Below, piece after piece: positions 56,274 to 64,000 of a stretch of DNA of 64,000 nt. The stretch lies in contig NZ_SMAL01000010.1 in NCBI RefSeq assembly GCF_004342165.1, positions 1 to 64,000 on the forward strand, given 5' to 3'. Origin of the DNA: Natranaerovirga pectinivora (GTDB lineage: Bacteria > Bacillota > Clostridia > Lachnospirales > DSM-24629). Below the pieces are notes generated by a model that worked only from the letters and a program-made list of their open reading frames with translations, was not told the DNA's origin and did not search any database. Position 1 is the first letter of the stretch. Every line of letters begins with the position of its first letter. Made by a program: the position numbers and the translations under genes.

Positions 56274-56453
56274 TCAATTTTCTATTAGACTATCAACGGG
56301 AACTTCCATACTTCTACTAGGATCATTAAGTAAATGAATGCTTGCAGCCATTTTAGTTTCATTTACTTGTTCGATATACACATTTGAACCGTTATAAGTT
56401 ACATCGGCCATAATAGGTGATTTAGCAATTTCTTTAGCACGAGTATAGTTCAT
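56274..56453 (-). CDS. sspH: Small acid-soluble spore protein, H type
   Basis: 59 residues, short enough to be overlooked. The sequence starts MNYTRAKEIAKSPIMADVTY, continues NGSNVYIEQV, and ends MEVPVDSLIEN, matching B. subtilis SspH throughout: the RAKxI...SP opening, VTYNGxxVYIxxV, and the terminal EVPVxxLIE. H-type SASPs are minor proteins of the spore core. AAGGAGGTG is correctly spaced before the ATG. A possible sigma-G promoter lies upstream and a terminator downstream. The gene indicates endospore formation. Confidence 0.93.
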   Translation of the reverse strand: MNYTRAKEIAKSPIMADVTYNGSNVYIEQVNETKMAASIHLLNDPSRSMEVPVDSLIEN

Positions 56454-56481
56454 ATAAGCACCTCCTTATTTTAGACAGATT

Positions 56482-56511
56482 TATTATTTGTTAATTACAA
56501 CTAAAATATTC
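56482..56511 (-). promoter_or_regulatory. Possible forespore (sigma-G-type) promoter of sspH
   Basis: On the minus strand, GAATA (56511-56507) fits the -35 pattern GHATR. After 18 bases, AATAATA (56488-56482) is close to CATNNTA. No sigma-A match is better. Confidence 0.4.
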
Positions 56512-56527
56512 TATTGGAGATATTAGG

Positions 56528-57832
56528 TTAAACACGCTTTTTTAATTTAATATGTGAAATACTTTCTCCGTTAGGTAGGTTAAATAATTTTGTCTTTGGC
56601 TCATACAGTTTTTGGGAAGAGTAAATGCCATGGTGCCAAGAGAATATATAACTAACGATACATACAATAAAAAAGAATTCAATTCCTTTTCCATGAAACA
56701 TTTCAACAGCGAGAATGAATGAAGTTATTGGTGCGTTAATGGCACCACAAAGCACACCTGCAAGACCTAATCCAGCAAGAAATGAGGTTGGTAAGTTTAC
56801 AATAGGTGCTAATACATTTCCTAAAGTTGCCCCTATAAAGAAAATTGGAATAACTTCTCCACCTCGAAAACCTGTACCCATCGTTATTGCAGTAAATACA
56901 AGTTTTGCAAGAAAAGCGAAGGGTGGAACAGTGCCAATAAAAGCCTCTTCAAACATTGGCAAACTACGACCTAGATAATCTTTTGTACCCACAATATAAA
57001 CCAGTGCTAATATTGTGATACCCCCAACTAAACCTATTATCATAGGATTTTTAAGGTATTTCATTGAAAATTTTCTGATATGATGCTTTAATTCGCTATA
57101 ACAAATGCTTATAATGCCAAAGACGATTGCCAGGAGAATAACCTTGATTACTGTAAAAGTTGTGATAGACGGAACCAAGTCTATAATGACCTCTTCATGT
57201 TCAATACCCCATGCCATAGTAACAAAATTACCAATAAAACTAGAGATAAAACAAGGTATTAAGGCTTCGTATTTCATTTTTCCAGCAGAGGCAACCTCCA
57301 TTCCAAATAAAGTGCCTGCTAAAGGCAACCCAAAAGCAGATCCAAAACCACCACTAATACCAGCCATAAGTAATATTTTTTGTTCTTCTTTACGGACCTT
57401 TAAGTTACGGTTCATAAACTCAGTAATGGTACCGCCCATTTGTAAGGCGGCTCCTTCCCTTCCTGTAGAACCACCTAAAAGATGTGTTATAAAAGTAGCC
57501 ACAAAAACCAGTGGACCCATTATTAAAGGTATATTAATCTTAGGTTGATGAATCTTATCAAGTATAAGATTAACACCTTTTCTAGAGTTTTTTCCATGGT
57601 ATTTATAGAGATAACCAATGATGACGCCACCTAGAGGAAGTAAAAATACAAGCCAAGAATTTTCCTGTCTTACCTCGGTTACATAATCATTAACTCCGAT
57701 AAGTAAAGCAGAAGTAGTACCTACAACTATACCTATAATAGCTCCCCATAATATCCATTTTGAAAGAGTAAAGATAAAGGTTCTATATTTATTTATCTTG
57801 GTTGTTGTAATAAATTTTGAAATAAAATTCAT
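56528..57832 (-). CDS. CLC-family antiporter, fluoride (CLC-F)-like
   Basis: 434 residues from ATG 57832, five bases after GGAGG; a TTG at 57844 overlaps the ribosome site. About ten or more membrane helices. GREGAALQMGG (124-134) carries the gating Glu of CLC antiporters. The chloride-type GSGIPE motif is replaced by NSRKGVNLILDKIH (82-95), and the later helix reads GFRGGEVIPIFFIGATLG instead of GxFxP; both are traits I associate with the CLC-F branch that exports fluoride in exchange for protons. No fluoride riboswitch was recognised upstream, so chloride transport cannot be excluded. Confidence 0.8.
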   Translation of the reverse strand: MNFISKFITTTKINKYRTFIFTLSKWILWGAIIGIVVGTTSALLIGVNDYVTEVRQENSWLVFLLPLGGVIIGYLYKYHGKNSRKGVNLILDKIHQPKINIPLIMGPLVFVATFITHLLGGSTGREGAALQMGGTITEFMNRNLKVRKEEQKILLMAGISGGFGSAFGLPLAGTLFGMEVASAGKMKYEALIPCFISSFIGNFVTMAWGIEHEEVIIDLVPSITTFTVIKVILLAIVFGIISICYSELKHHIRKFSMKYLKNPMIIGLVGGITILALVYIVGTKDYLGRSLPMFEEAFIGTVPPFAFLAKLVFTAITMGTGFRGGEVIPIFFIGATLGNVLAPIVNLPTSFLAGLGLAGVLCGAINAPITSFILAVEMFHGKGIEFFFIVCIVSYIFSWHHGIYSSQKLYEPKTKLFNLPNGESISHIKLKKRV

Positions 57833-58075
57833 AAAATCCTCCAAGGTGGGTAAGAAAATAAAAGTCTAGAGTAGTTTAAGCTATCTATTAAAATAGTATA
57901 CATTCAAGACTAAATTAGGTATGGTTAAAATGCTCCTGTGTAAAGTTAGTAATAAATGGTAATATTAATGAAAATTGGAAAATTATCTATAAAAATGTAG
58001 AATTGAAGTATCATTAATAATGCCGTATAATATAATTAGTTACTTATAGTTCAAGTTATAGAGAAGAGGGATAGG

Positions 58076-59407
58076 ATGTTTAAGAATACAAAAAGTAAAA
58101 AAACAACTACAGACTTTATAGAAAAGGATACACGTGTTAAAGAATTGCTTGATCAAATGACAGAAATTATAGTTGAAATTAATCAGATTGTAAACTCTAC
58201 TAAAGAAGCCACAAATGAGCAAGAGCAGATATCAAAAAGCCAAGCAACAGCAATGGAAGAACTAATAATAACGATAAAAGAATTTACTAAAGGAACGGAA
58301 GAAATTACAAGTAGTATTATGGAGTTATCTCAGGTGATATCAAACACTTCTCAAAATGGAGAAGAGGTAAAGCATAAAACAGATAAAATGGTAAAGATAT
58401 CGGAAAAAGGCAAAGCATCTATGAAAAAAAATGATAATAATGTTAAATCAATAATGGACTCTGTAAGTGCCCTATCAACTACAATGCTAGAAGTAGGAAA
58501 ATCAACTTCTGAGATAAAAAGTATTATCCAAGTTATTGATAATATTGCAGGTCAAACCAATCTACTTGCTTTGAATGCCTCAATAGAAGCAGCCCGCGCT
58601 GGTGAAAATGGAAGAGGTTTTGCAGTAGTAGCACAGGAAATTCGTAAACTTGCTGAAGATGTAAAAACTGCGACGAAAGATATTGAAACGCTAATAACAG
58701 AAGTTGATTCAACTGTTCAAAAAGCGGTAAGTCAGTCAGATATAAATAAAGAAGGTATGATGCAAGTAAAAGAATCAGTAAAAGAAACAGATGAAGTCTT
58801 TGAGAATCTCATAATATCAATAAGCGAAGTGCAAGGACAATTAAATGATATTGTAAATGAAGTGAATTCAGTAAATGATTTGACTCAGAATATTGCAAGT
58901 ATTACAGAAGAACAACTAGCAGGTTCCGAAGAAATATTAGCATCTTCAGAAGATGTAGGGCAAATGGCTCTAAATAATTTAAACTATAGTAAAAAACTTA
59001 ATGAAGATACTAAAAAATTATTCGCAGCAGGAAATAAATCTGCAAAAAGAATTATTAAACAAATGAAAGATCTAGCAGGATCAAATGGAAAAGTAGGATA
59101 TGTATTTTATAGACATAATACAGAAGGTATATTTGAATATGTTACAGAATCTGTGAAAGAAGTACTTAGCTATTCTGTTGAAGAGTTTATGAAAAGTTTT
59201 GAAAGCTTCTTAACAGATAATCCTATAAATAGTAAGGCTATTATATATACTGAAAATTCTATAAAAGGTATTCAACAACCTAAATACAATCTTGAATTAA
59301 TAAAAAAGGATGGATCTCTTTGTATGGCGGAAGTAACAGAGTTTCCTATATTTAATGAAAATAATGAAGTAATTGCAGTAGAAGGATTGATTCAAGTAGT
59401 TAATTAA
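58076..59407 (+). CDS. Soluble methyl-accepting chemotaxis-like protein with C-terminal PAS
   Basis: 443 residues without membrane helices. A coiled-coil MCP signalling domain occupies about 20-320, with the kinase-contact tip around [20 protein letters not shown] and [16 protein letters not shown]. The C-terminal 110 residues form a PAS domain ([27 protein letters not shown] to the end). PAS domains normally come before the MCP part, so the order is reversed. It probably senses a cytoplasmic or diffusible signal and passes it to CheA. AGAGGGATAGG precedes the ATG. No other chemotaxis gene lies nearby. Confidence 0.92.
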   Translation: MFKNTKSKKTTTDFIEKDTRVKELLDQMTEIIVEINQIVNSTKEATNEQEQISKSQATAMEELIITIKEFTKGTEEITSSIMELSQVISNTSQNGEEVKHKTDKMVKISEKGKASMKKNDNNVKSIMDSVSALSTTMLEVGKSTSEIKSIIQVIDNIAGQTNLLALNASIEAARAGENGRGFAVVAQEIRKLAEDVKTATKDIETLITEVDSTVQKAVSQSDINKEGMMQVKESVKETDEVFENLIISISEVQGQLNDIVNEVNSVNDLTQNIASITEEQLAGSEEILASSEDVGQMALNNLNYSKKLNEDTKKLFAAGNKSAKRIIKQMKDLAGSNGKVGYVFYRHNTEGIFEYVTESVKEVLSYSVEEFMKSFESFLTDNPINSKAIIYTENSIKGIQQPKYNLELIKKDGSLCMAEVTEFPIFNENNEVIAVEGLIQVVN

Positions 59408-59509
59408 ATTTCTAATTTAGAAAAGATGATACGGATTTTACATATTTATGTTTTATAGTAATAAAATAAAATAGTATAATATTTATAACAAGAAAATGGA
59501 GGAAGAGTT

Positions 59510-60865
59510 ATGGGCATTATTAGAGCAACAGCTAGTGCAATTGGAGGAGGACTTGCAGATCAATGGTTAGAAGTAGTTGAACCAGAGTCCATGAGCGACA
59601 CCACTGTAATGACTTCTGGTGTTAAAGTAAGACCTAAAGATAAGCGTAATAAGAACACAAAAGGGACAGATAATACAGTATCTAATGGTTCTATTATTCA
59701 CGTGTATCCTAATCAATTTATGATACTAGTTGATGGTGGGAAAATAGTAGACTATACCGCTGAAGAAGGCTACTATCAAGTAAGCAATTCCAGTTTGCCA
59801 TCTTTATTTAATGGACAATTTGGTGAGGCATTAAAAGAAACATTCAGTCGTGTAAAATTTGGTGGAGTAACACCAACAGCACAAAAAGTATATTATATTA
59901 ATCTGCAAGAAATAAAAGGGATTAAATTTGGCACAAGAAATCCTATTAATTACTTTGACAATGCTTACAATGCAGAACTGTTTTTAAGAGCCCACGGCAC
60001 TTATTCTATAAAAATAAATGATCCACTAAAGTTCTTTTTTGAAGCAATTCCAAGAAATAAATCACAAGTAGAAATAGTAGATATTAATGAGCAATATATG
60101 GCAGAATTTTTAACAGCCTTACAAGCGGCGATTAATCAAATGTCTGCAGATGGAATGCGCATCTCTCATGTAACTTCAAGAAGTATGGAACTTGCTAAAT
60201 ATATGTCCACTGTTTTAGACAGTGACTGGAGTGACATGCGTGGAATGCAAATACAAGCAGTTGGTCTAGCAAGTATATCTTATGATGAAGAATCGACTAA
60301 GCTAATAAATATGAGAAACCAAGGTGCTATGTTACAAGATCCAACCATTAGAGAAGGATATGTACAAGGATCAGTTGCAAGAGGTATTGAAGCTGCCGGT
60401 TCTAATGCCAATGGCGCAATGACAGGTTTTATGGGTGTTGGAATGGGTATGCAGTCAACAGGTGGATTTATGGGTGCCGCATCTCAAACCAATCAATACC
60501 AAATGCAACAGCAGCAACAACAACAGCAACAACAACAGCAACAACAGATGGGACAAAATCAGCCGCAAGAGGAAAGTAAAAAACCATTAGCAGATGAGTG
60601 GCAGTGTAAATGTAAGCATATGAATACCACCCGTTTTTGTATAGAGTGTGGTACGCCAAAACCAGAAAAAACAAATGGTTGGGTGTGTAACTGTGGAATG
60701 GATAATAACACAAGTAAATTCTGTCCTAACTGTGGATCAAAAGCCCCTGAAAAAAAAGAGTATCGTTGTGACAAATGTGGCTTTAACCCACCGAATCAAG
60801 ATAATATACCAAAATTTTGTCCAGAATGTGGAGACCCTTTTAATGAAGAGGATATTGTTAAATAG
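59510..60865 (+). CDS. SPFH-domain / zinc-ribbon protein, YdjI-like
   Basis: 451 residues. The N-terminal half (about 20-290) is an SPFH (stomatin/prohibitin-like) domain of the YdjI/COG4260 group, starting GIIRATASAIGGGLADQW. A glycine/methionine-rich linker with 14 consecutive Gln follows (about 333-346). The C-terminus holds three zinc ribbons with CxxC pairs: CKCKHMN..CIECG, CNCGMD..CPNCG and CDKCGFN..CPECG. In Bacillus the homologue acts with PspA and YdjG/YdjH in membrane-stress protection. GGAGGAAGAG precedes the ATG, and YdjG- and YdjH-like genes follow directly. Confidence 0.9.
   Translation: MGIIRATASAIGGGLADQWLEVVEPESMSDTTVMTSGVKVRPKDKRNKNTKGTDNTVSNGSIIHVYPNQFMILVDGGKIVDYTAEEGYYQVSNSSLPSLFNGQFGEALKETFSRVKFGGVTPTAQKVYYINLQEIKGIKFGTRNPINYFDNAYNAELFLRAHGTYSIKINDPLKFFFEAIPRNKSQVEIVDINEQYMAEFLTALQAAINQMSADGMRISHVTSRSMELAKYMSTVLDSDWSDMRGMQIQAVGLASISYDEESTKLINMRNQGAMLQDPTIREGYVQGSVARGIEAAGSNANGAMTGFMGVGMGMQSTGGFMGAASQTNQYQMQQQQQQQQQQQQQQMGQNQPQEESKKPLADEWQCKCKHMNTTRFCIECGTPKPEKTNGWVCNCGMDNNTSKFCPNCGSKAPEKKEYRCDKCGFNPPNQDNIPKFCPECGDPFNEEDIVK
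60506..60547 (+). repeat. CAA/CAG repeat encoding 14 glutamines
   Basis: Forty-two bases of mixed CAA and CAG codons without interruption. Polyglutamine of this length is uncommon in bacteria; the mixed codons slow, but do not exclude, slippage. Confidence 0.95.
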
Positions 60866-60880
60866 TGGGGGTGAGTGAAT

Positions 60881-61942
60881 TTGGCAGTTGTTTCGTATAA
60901 ATGTACCAATTGTGGTGGGCCATTAGAGTTTAAGGTGGATAGTCAAAATTGGAAATGTGATTTTTGTTTAAGTGATTTTGATAGTGAAGCTATAAAAAAC
61001 ATGGATAATAAAGATAATGATAAACAAATAAAAGAAGAGGCAAAAGAAAAGGATATTGAGTTTGAAGAAAAAGCCGTTTCTTATAGTTGTAACAGTTGTG
61101 GAGCAGAGATTGTAACAGATGATATTACTGCTGCTACATTCTGTTATTATTGCCATAGTCCAACCATATTACCAGGTCGTCTATCTGGTAATTATAGACC
61201 GTCTAAAGTAATACCTTTTAAAGTTAAGAAAGAAACAGCCATTGAAGAGTTTGTAAAATGGTGTAAGAAAAAACCACTATTATCAAAAGATTTTACAACT
61301 CAGTCACAATTGGATTACATCTCAGGTGTGTATGTGCCTTTTTGGTTATTTAACTGTAGAATCAAAGGCAGTATTTCCGCAGACGCAAGACGAGTTCGCT
61401 CGTGGACTACTGGGAATAAAAGATTTACAGAAACAAAATATTACGATTTAAGTAGAGAAGCAACAGGTGCATTTGGGTTAGTTCCAGCAGATGGATCAGT
61501 AAAAATAGATGATCAATTAATGGAAACTATTGAGCCATTTGATTATAGTCAGATGGAAGACTTCTCCATGTCCTATTTGTCAGGGTATATGGCAGAAAAA
61601 TATGATAAAGAAGAAAAAGATGCTTATAAAAGGGTGGAAACACGAGTTCATAGTTTTTCAAGTAAACTATTACAAGAGACTGTTCGCAAAAGTGGTTACA
61701 GCAGTGTAAGTGTTAAAGCATGTAATGTAAATATAAATAAGGAAAATTCAACATATGTGCTTTTACCTGCATGGATATTTACATACAAATACAAAGACAA
61801 AATGTATATCTATGCAATGAATGGCCAAACAGGTAAAATAGCAGGAAATCTCCCGATTAGTAAATCAAGAATGGCTTTTTGGTTTGGAATCATTTCAGCT
61901 AGTATCTTTGTAATCTTGTTAATAGGAGGTTTGTTATTATGA
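60881..61942 (+). CDS. Zinc-ribbon membrane protein, YdjG-like
   Basis: 353 residues from TTG 60881, after GGGGGTGAG; GTG 60875 is too close to the ribosome site. Two zinc ribbons open the protein (CTNCGG..CDFC and CNSCGAE..CYYC). A large domain (about 95-310) with VPFWLFNCRIKGSISADARR resembles YdjG and other TFIIB-type ribbon proteins. One membrane helix lies at the C-terminus (about 329-349). It overlaps the next start by four bases (ATGA) and forms one operon with the flanking genes. In Bacillus, YdjG and YdjH recruit PspA to the membrane; no pspA is seen here. Confidence 0.87.
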   Translation: MAVVSYKCTNCGGPLEFKVDSQNWKCDFCLSDFDSEAIKNMDNKDNDKQIKEEAKEKDIEFEEKAVSYSCNSCGAEIVTDDITAATFCYYCHSPTILPGRLSGNYRPSKVIPFKVKKETAIEEFVKWCKKKPLLSKDFTTQSQLDYISGVYVPFWLFNCRIKGSISADARRVRSWTTGNKRFTETKYYDLSREATGAFGLVPADGSVKIDDQLMETIEPFDYSQMEDFSMSYLSGYMAEKYDKEEKDAYKRVETRVHSFSSKLLQETVRKSGYSSVSVKACNVNINKENSTYVLLPAWIFTYKYKDKMYIYAMNGQTGKIAGNLPISKSRMAFWFGIISASIFVILLIGGLLL

Positions 61943-62745
61943 TGAATAGATATAAGGGTTTTCTTTATATAATACTAAGTATCATATTACTTTCGGGCAT
62001 TAGCCTATTTGCCTATACTCAAAAAGTATATGATGAAGCCAACCTATTAACATCTAGTGAAATAACAACATTAAATCAAAGAGCAAATGAATTAAGTCAA
62101 TCACTGAATATGGATATTGTAATCGTTACCACTCTAGACAATCAAGGAAAAACATCAAGGGACTATGCCGATGATTTTTATGATTACAATGGTTTTGGGT
62201 TTGGACCTGATAGAGACGGCCTATTATTACTCTTTAATATGGATGATAGGGAAGTTTATATATCAACGGCGGGCATTGCCATTCGTTATTTAACAGACCA
62301 GAGAATTGAAAGAATACTAGATGCAGTTGACCCACATTTATCATCAGCTAACTACTATGAGGGTGTTGTAGCCTTTCTTAATAATGTGGAAGGCTATATA
62401 AGAGCAGGCATACCAAGTAATCAGCACACAGTAGAAGAAAAAAAGCCAAATATACTTGGAAGAATAGTAATGTATCTCTTTATATCAATGGGTATAGGTG
62501 GCATAGCTGTAGGTGTAATGGCCTCTAATAACAAGGGGAAATCAACAGTAAACGAAGGCACCTATTTACAAAACAAAGCATTAAATATAATCAGTAGCAA
62601 TGACAGACATGTAAATACAAGAGTAACCCATGTCACAATAAACACCAATAGTGGCAGTGGTTCAAGTGGTGGTTCAAGCGGCAGATCCACAGTTCACAGA
62701 TCCAGCAGCGGAAGAAGCCATGGTGGTGGGGGAAGAAAGTTTTAA
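61939..62745 (+). CDS. TPM-domain membrane protein, YdjH-like
   Basis: 268 residues. A signal peptide or anchor (about 8-26) is followed by a TPM domain (about 30-155, VYDEANLLTSSEITTLNQRA, RDGLLLLFNMDDREVYISTAG). One membrane helix follows (about 175-195), and the tail is Ser/Gly-rich, ending in HGGGGRKF. TPM domains occur in YgcG-type proteins and the Psb32 thylakoid phosphatase. GGAGGT lies eight bases before the ATG. It is the last gene of the three-gene cluster, with a strong terminator after it. Confidence 0.9.
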   Translation: MMNRYKGFLYIILSIILLSGISLFAYTQKVYDEANLLTSSEITTLNQRANELSQSLNMDIVIVTTLDNQGKTSRDYADDFYDYNGFGFGPDRDGLLLLFNMDDREVYISTAGIAIRYLTDQRIERILDAVDPHLSSANYYEGVVAFLNNVEGYIRAGIPSNQHTVEEKKPNILGRIVMYLFISMGIGGIAVGVMASNNKGKSTVNEGTYLQNKALNIISSNDRHVNTRVTHVTINTNSGSGSSGGSSGRSTVHRSSSGRSHGGGGRKF

Positions 62746-62763
62746 AGAAACTAAATATAGAAT

Positions 62764-62804
62764 CAAAAATGCCTATTTTCAAGATGAAGAAAATAGGCAT
62801 TTTA
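62764..62804 (+). terminator. Terminator of the ydjI-ydjG-ydjH-like operon
   Basis: AAAATGCCTATTTTC pairs with GAAAATAGGCATTTT. It is strong, and symmetric enough to act from both sides. Confidence 0.9.
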
Positions 62805-62817
62805 CATGAGAATACGC

Positions 62818-62899
62818 GTTCTTTAAGGGCGTTTTATAAAATTGGCGTCGACCGGCTGAAAGGAAAGGCAGCCAATTTTATAAAACGCCCTTAAAGAAC
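62818..62899. repeat. Perfect 29-bp inverted repeat with 24-base loop
   Basis: The left arm (62818-62846) starts GTTCTTTAAGGGCG and ends AAAATTGGC. The right arm (62871-62899) is its exact reverse complement. The 24-base loop is GC-richer than its surroundings, starting GTCGACCGG and ending GGAAAGGCA. There is no T-run, so this is not a simple terminator; the operon's own terminator lies just before it. It could be a small non-autonomous mobile element (MITE-like or IS200/IS605-associated hairpin) or a structured RNA. No second copy was found in the window. Confidence 0.9.
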
Positions 62900-62920
62900 A
62901 TTACAGACATATATTATTAT

Positions 62921-64000
62921 CTAAAAACTAGTCTCTCTCAACACGGCATTTTTATTTCTCTCTTCAACAGTCCTAATAGACCATTCATTTTGGAACAACA
63001 ACACAGGTTTATTATCTTCACTTTCCACAATCATTGTATCCATAGTAATGGAGAAAGTGTTAGGATCAAACTTCTCCATATCTACCCAACGAATGTATCT
63101 GTGGGGCAATTGATTTATTGAAATTTCAACACCATATTCATGTTTAATACGATATTCCAACACATCAAACTGAAGAATACCTACAACACCAATAATCAAT
63201 TCATTAGTGCCTATATTAGGTCTTCTATAAACCTGAATAGTTCCCTCTTCTGCCAACTGTTCAACACCTTTTAAAAACTGTTTTCTTTTTAAAGAATTAG
63301 GTGTAGAAACTTTTGCAAAATGCTCAGGAGCAAATTGAGGAATATCTTTATATTGTAAGCCTGAATTATCTTCACATAAAGTATCACCAATATTAAAAAT
63401 TCCTGGATCATGAATACCAATAATATCTCCTGGATAAGCATCTTCAACAATAACACGATCTTGGGCTAAAAATTGTTGAGGTTGGGCTAACTTTACTTTT
63501 TTATTTTTTTGTACATGGTTTACTGTCATGCCTTTTTCAAATTTTCCAGAGCATATTCTTAAAAATGCAATTCTATCTCTATGAGCAGGATTCATATTGG
63601 CTTGAATTTTAAAAATAAAGCCTGAAAAATTAGTAGATGTAGGGTCTACTAATCCTAAATTACTATCACGTGGCTTTGGTGGCGTTGTAATAGCTAGGAA
63701 AGATTTTAAGAAGGGTTCTACACCAAAGTTTGTAAGGGCACTACCAAAAAATACAGGTGTTAATTCACCACTTAAGATATCTTCTATATTAAAGTCATCT
63801 CCAGCCATATCCAATAACTCAATATCATTTAGCAATTGGCTATGGAGATCTGCCCCTAATAGTTCTTTAAATTTTTCATCAGTAATATCACCTTTAATAT
63901 TTTTTGCAATAGATTGACCATGGTTGCCATCGCTAAAAAGTTCAATTTGTTTTTGAATACGATTGTATACGCCCTTAAAGTTCTTTCCTTCACCAATTGG
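62921..64000 (-). CDS. prfC: Peptide chain release factor 3 (5' partial)
   Basis: 359 residues are visible; the frame is open to the window edge, so the GTPase core lies outside. The visible part starts PIGEGKNFKGVYNR, a segment found in RF3 after the G domain, and continues through FFGSALTNFGVEPFL and domain 2 (RDRIAFLRICSGKFEKGM, the beta-barrel) to domain 3 with VVGILQFDVLEYRIKHEYGVE. These are RF3 rather than EF-G landmarks. RF3 helps recycle RF1/RF2 after termination. An internal Met at 63835 is not the real start. Confidence 0.95.
   Translation of the reverse strand, partial: PIGEGKNFKGVYNRIQKQIELFSDGNHGQSIAKNIKGDITDEKFKELLGADLHSQLLNDIELLDMAGDDFNIEDILSGELTPVFFGSALTNFGVEPFLKSFLAITTPPKPRDSNLGLVDPTSTNFSGFIFKIQANMNPAHRDRIAFLRICSGKFEKGMTVNHVQKNKKVKLAQPQQFLAQDRVIVEDAYPGDIIGIHDPGIFNIGDTLCEDNSGLQYKDIPQFAPEHFAKVSTPNSLKRKQFLKGVEQLAEEGTIQVYRRPNIGTNELIIGVVGILQFDVLEYRIKHEYGVEISINQLPHRYIRWVDMEKFDPNTFSITMDTMIVESEDNKPVLLFQNEWSIRTVEERNKNAVLRETSF

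Noticed and set aside
57105-57548. 147-codon plus-strand frame inside the CLC-F-like gene
   Set aside because: It is the mirror of a membrane-protein frame. The CLC motifs on the minus strand decide.
57833-58075. Fluoride riboswitch upstream of the CLC-F-like gene
   Set aside because: I looked for the conserved GG-GATG...GCC and GATGACTCC-type elements and did not find them.
63970-63982. 12-base match (ACGCCCTTAAAG) between the right arm of the 29-bp inverted repeat and the prfC coding sequence
   Set aside because: It encodes conserved RF3 residues and is not part of an inverted repeat, so it is most simply a coincidence.
1-64000. tRNA, rRNA, CRISPR arrays, prophage or intact insertion sequences
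   Set aside because: No TTCRA-type arm with flanking cloverleaf, no rRNA segments, no spaced repeats and no transposase, integrase or phage structural frame was recognised. A covariance-model scan would be needed to be certain for small RNAs.

Overview
The window reads as chromosome of an AT-rich (roughly 30% G+C by eye), anaerobic, endospore-forming member of the Clostridia (Bacillota). Supporting signs are strong AGGAGG-type ribosome binding sites, frequent TTG/GTG starts, U-tract hairpin terminators, SLH-anchored surface proteins, an H-type small acid-soluble spore protein, a WalRK system with YycH/YycI-like partners, and a four-subunit ferredoxin oxidoreductase. I cannot name a species. 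No rRNA, tRNA, CRISPR array, prophage or intact insertion sequence was seen.

Layout. 1-1.7 kb: 3' part of a surface protein with an acidic collagen-like Gly-X-Pro tract and three SLH repeats. 2.2-5.4 kb: porGDAB operon (pyruvate:ferredoxin oxidoreductase) behind a hairpin-rich leader. 5.5-14.8 kb: mixed housekeeping and envelope genes (rhomboid protease, an unrecognised protein, flavodoxin-SCP2 fusion, UDP-GlcNAc 2-epimerase, SH3-CAP secreted protein, orphan soluble histidine kinase, HIT protein, murG, tandem cyclophilin lipoprotein). 15-24.6 kb: S-layer locus with two convergent, homologous SLH/Ig-like proteins of about 1,130 residues flanking a third SLH protein. 25-35 kb: cell-wall control (LysM-G5-M23 hydrolase, walR, walK, an extra secreted protein, yycH-like, yycI-like, murA), then an Asp/Glu racemase and rlmH. 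35-43.5 kb: a gene remnant, a large membrane-anchored protein, a higher-G+C DUF2200 gene, an XRE regulator/membrane protein pair, purC, a sigma factor with DUF4179 partner, and a tandem HD/HD-GYP protein. 43.8-49.7 kb: ATP-grasp ligase, MurE-like ligase, asparagine-synthase-like amidotransferase and a secreted C39-like cysteine peptidase. 49.8-64 kb: VCBS-like protein, PEP/pyruvate-binding protein with a strange N-terminal domain, MBL-fold lipoprotein, MFS transporter, ung, sspH, a CLC-F-like antiporter, a soluble MCP with C-terminal PAS, a ydjI-ydjG-ydjH-like membrane-stress cluster, a perfect 29-bp inverted repeat, and prfC (5' end outside).

The common thread is the cell envelope: S-layer building, peptidoglycan precursor synthesis (murG, murA, MurE-like), remodelling (M23, CAP, C39-like) and its sensing (WalRK-YycHI, sigma/DUF4179, SPFH cluster). 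The most promising uncharacterised system is the ATP-grasp/MurE-like/AsnB-like cassette. Its closest known logic is the D-aspartate ligase plus AsnH cross-bridge pathway, and an Asp/Glu racemase gene lies about 10 kb upstream. Also notable are the inversion-prone S-layer locus, the PEP/pyruvate-binding protein with a degenerate KaiC-like front end, and the 82-bp palindromic element. Start sites were re-chosen from Shine-Dalgarno spacing for many genes, and each choice is stated in its entry.
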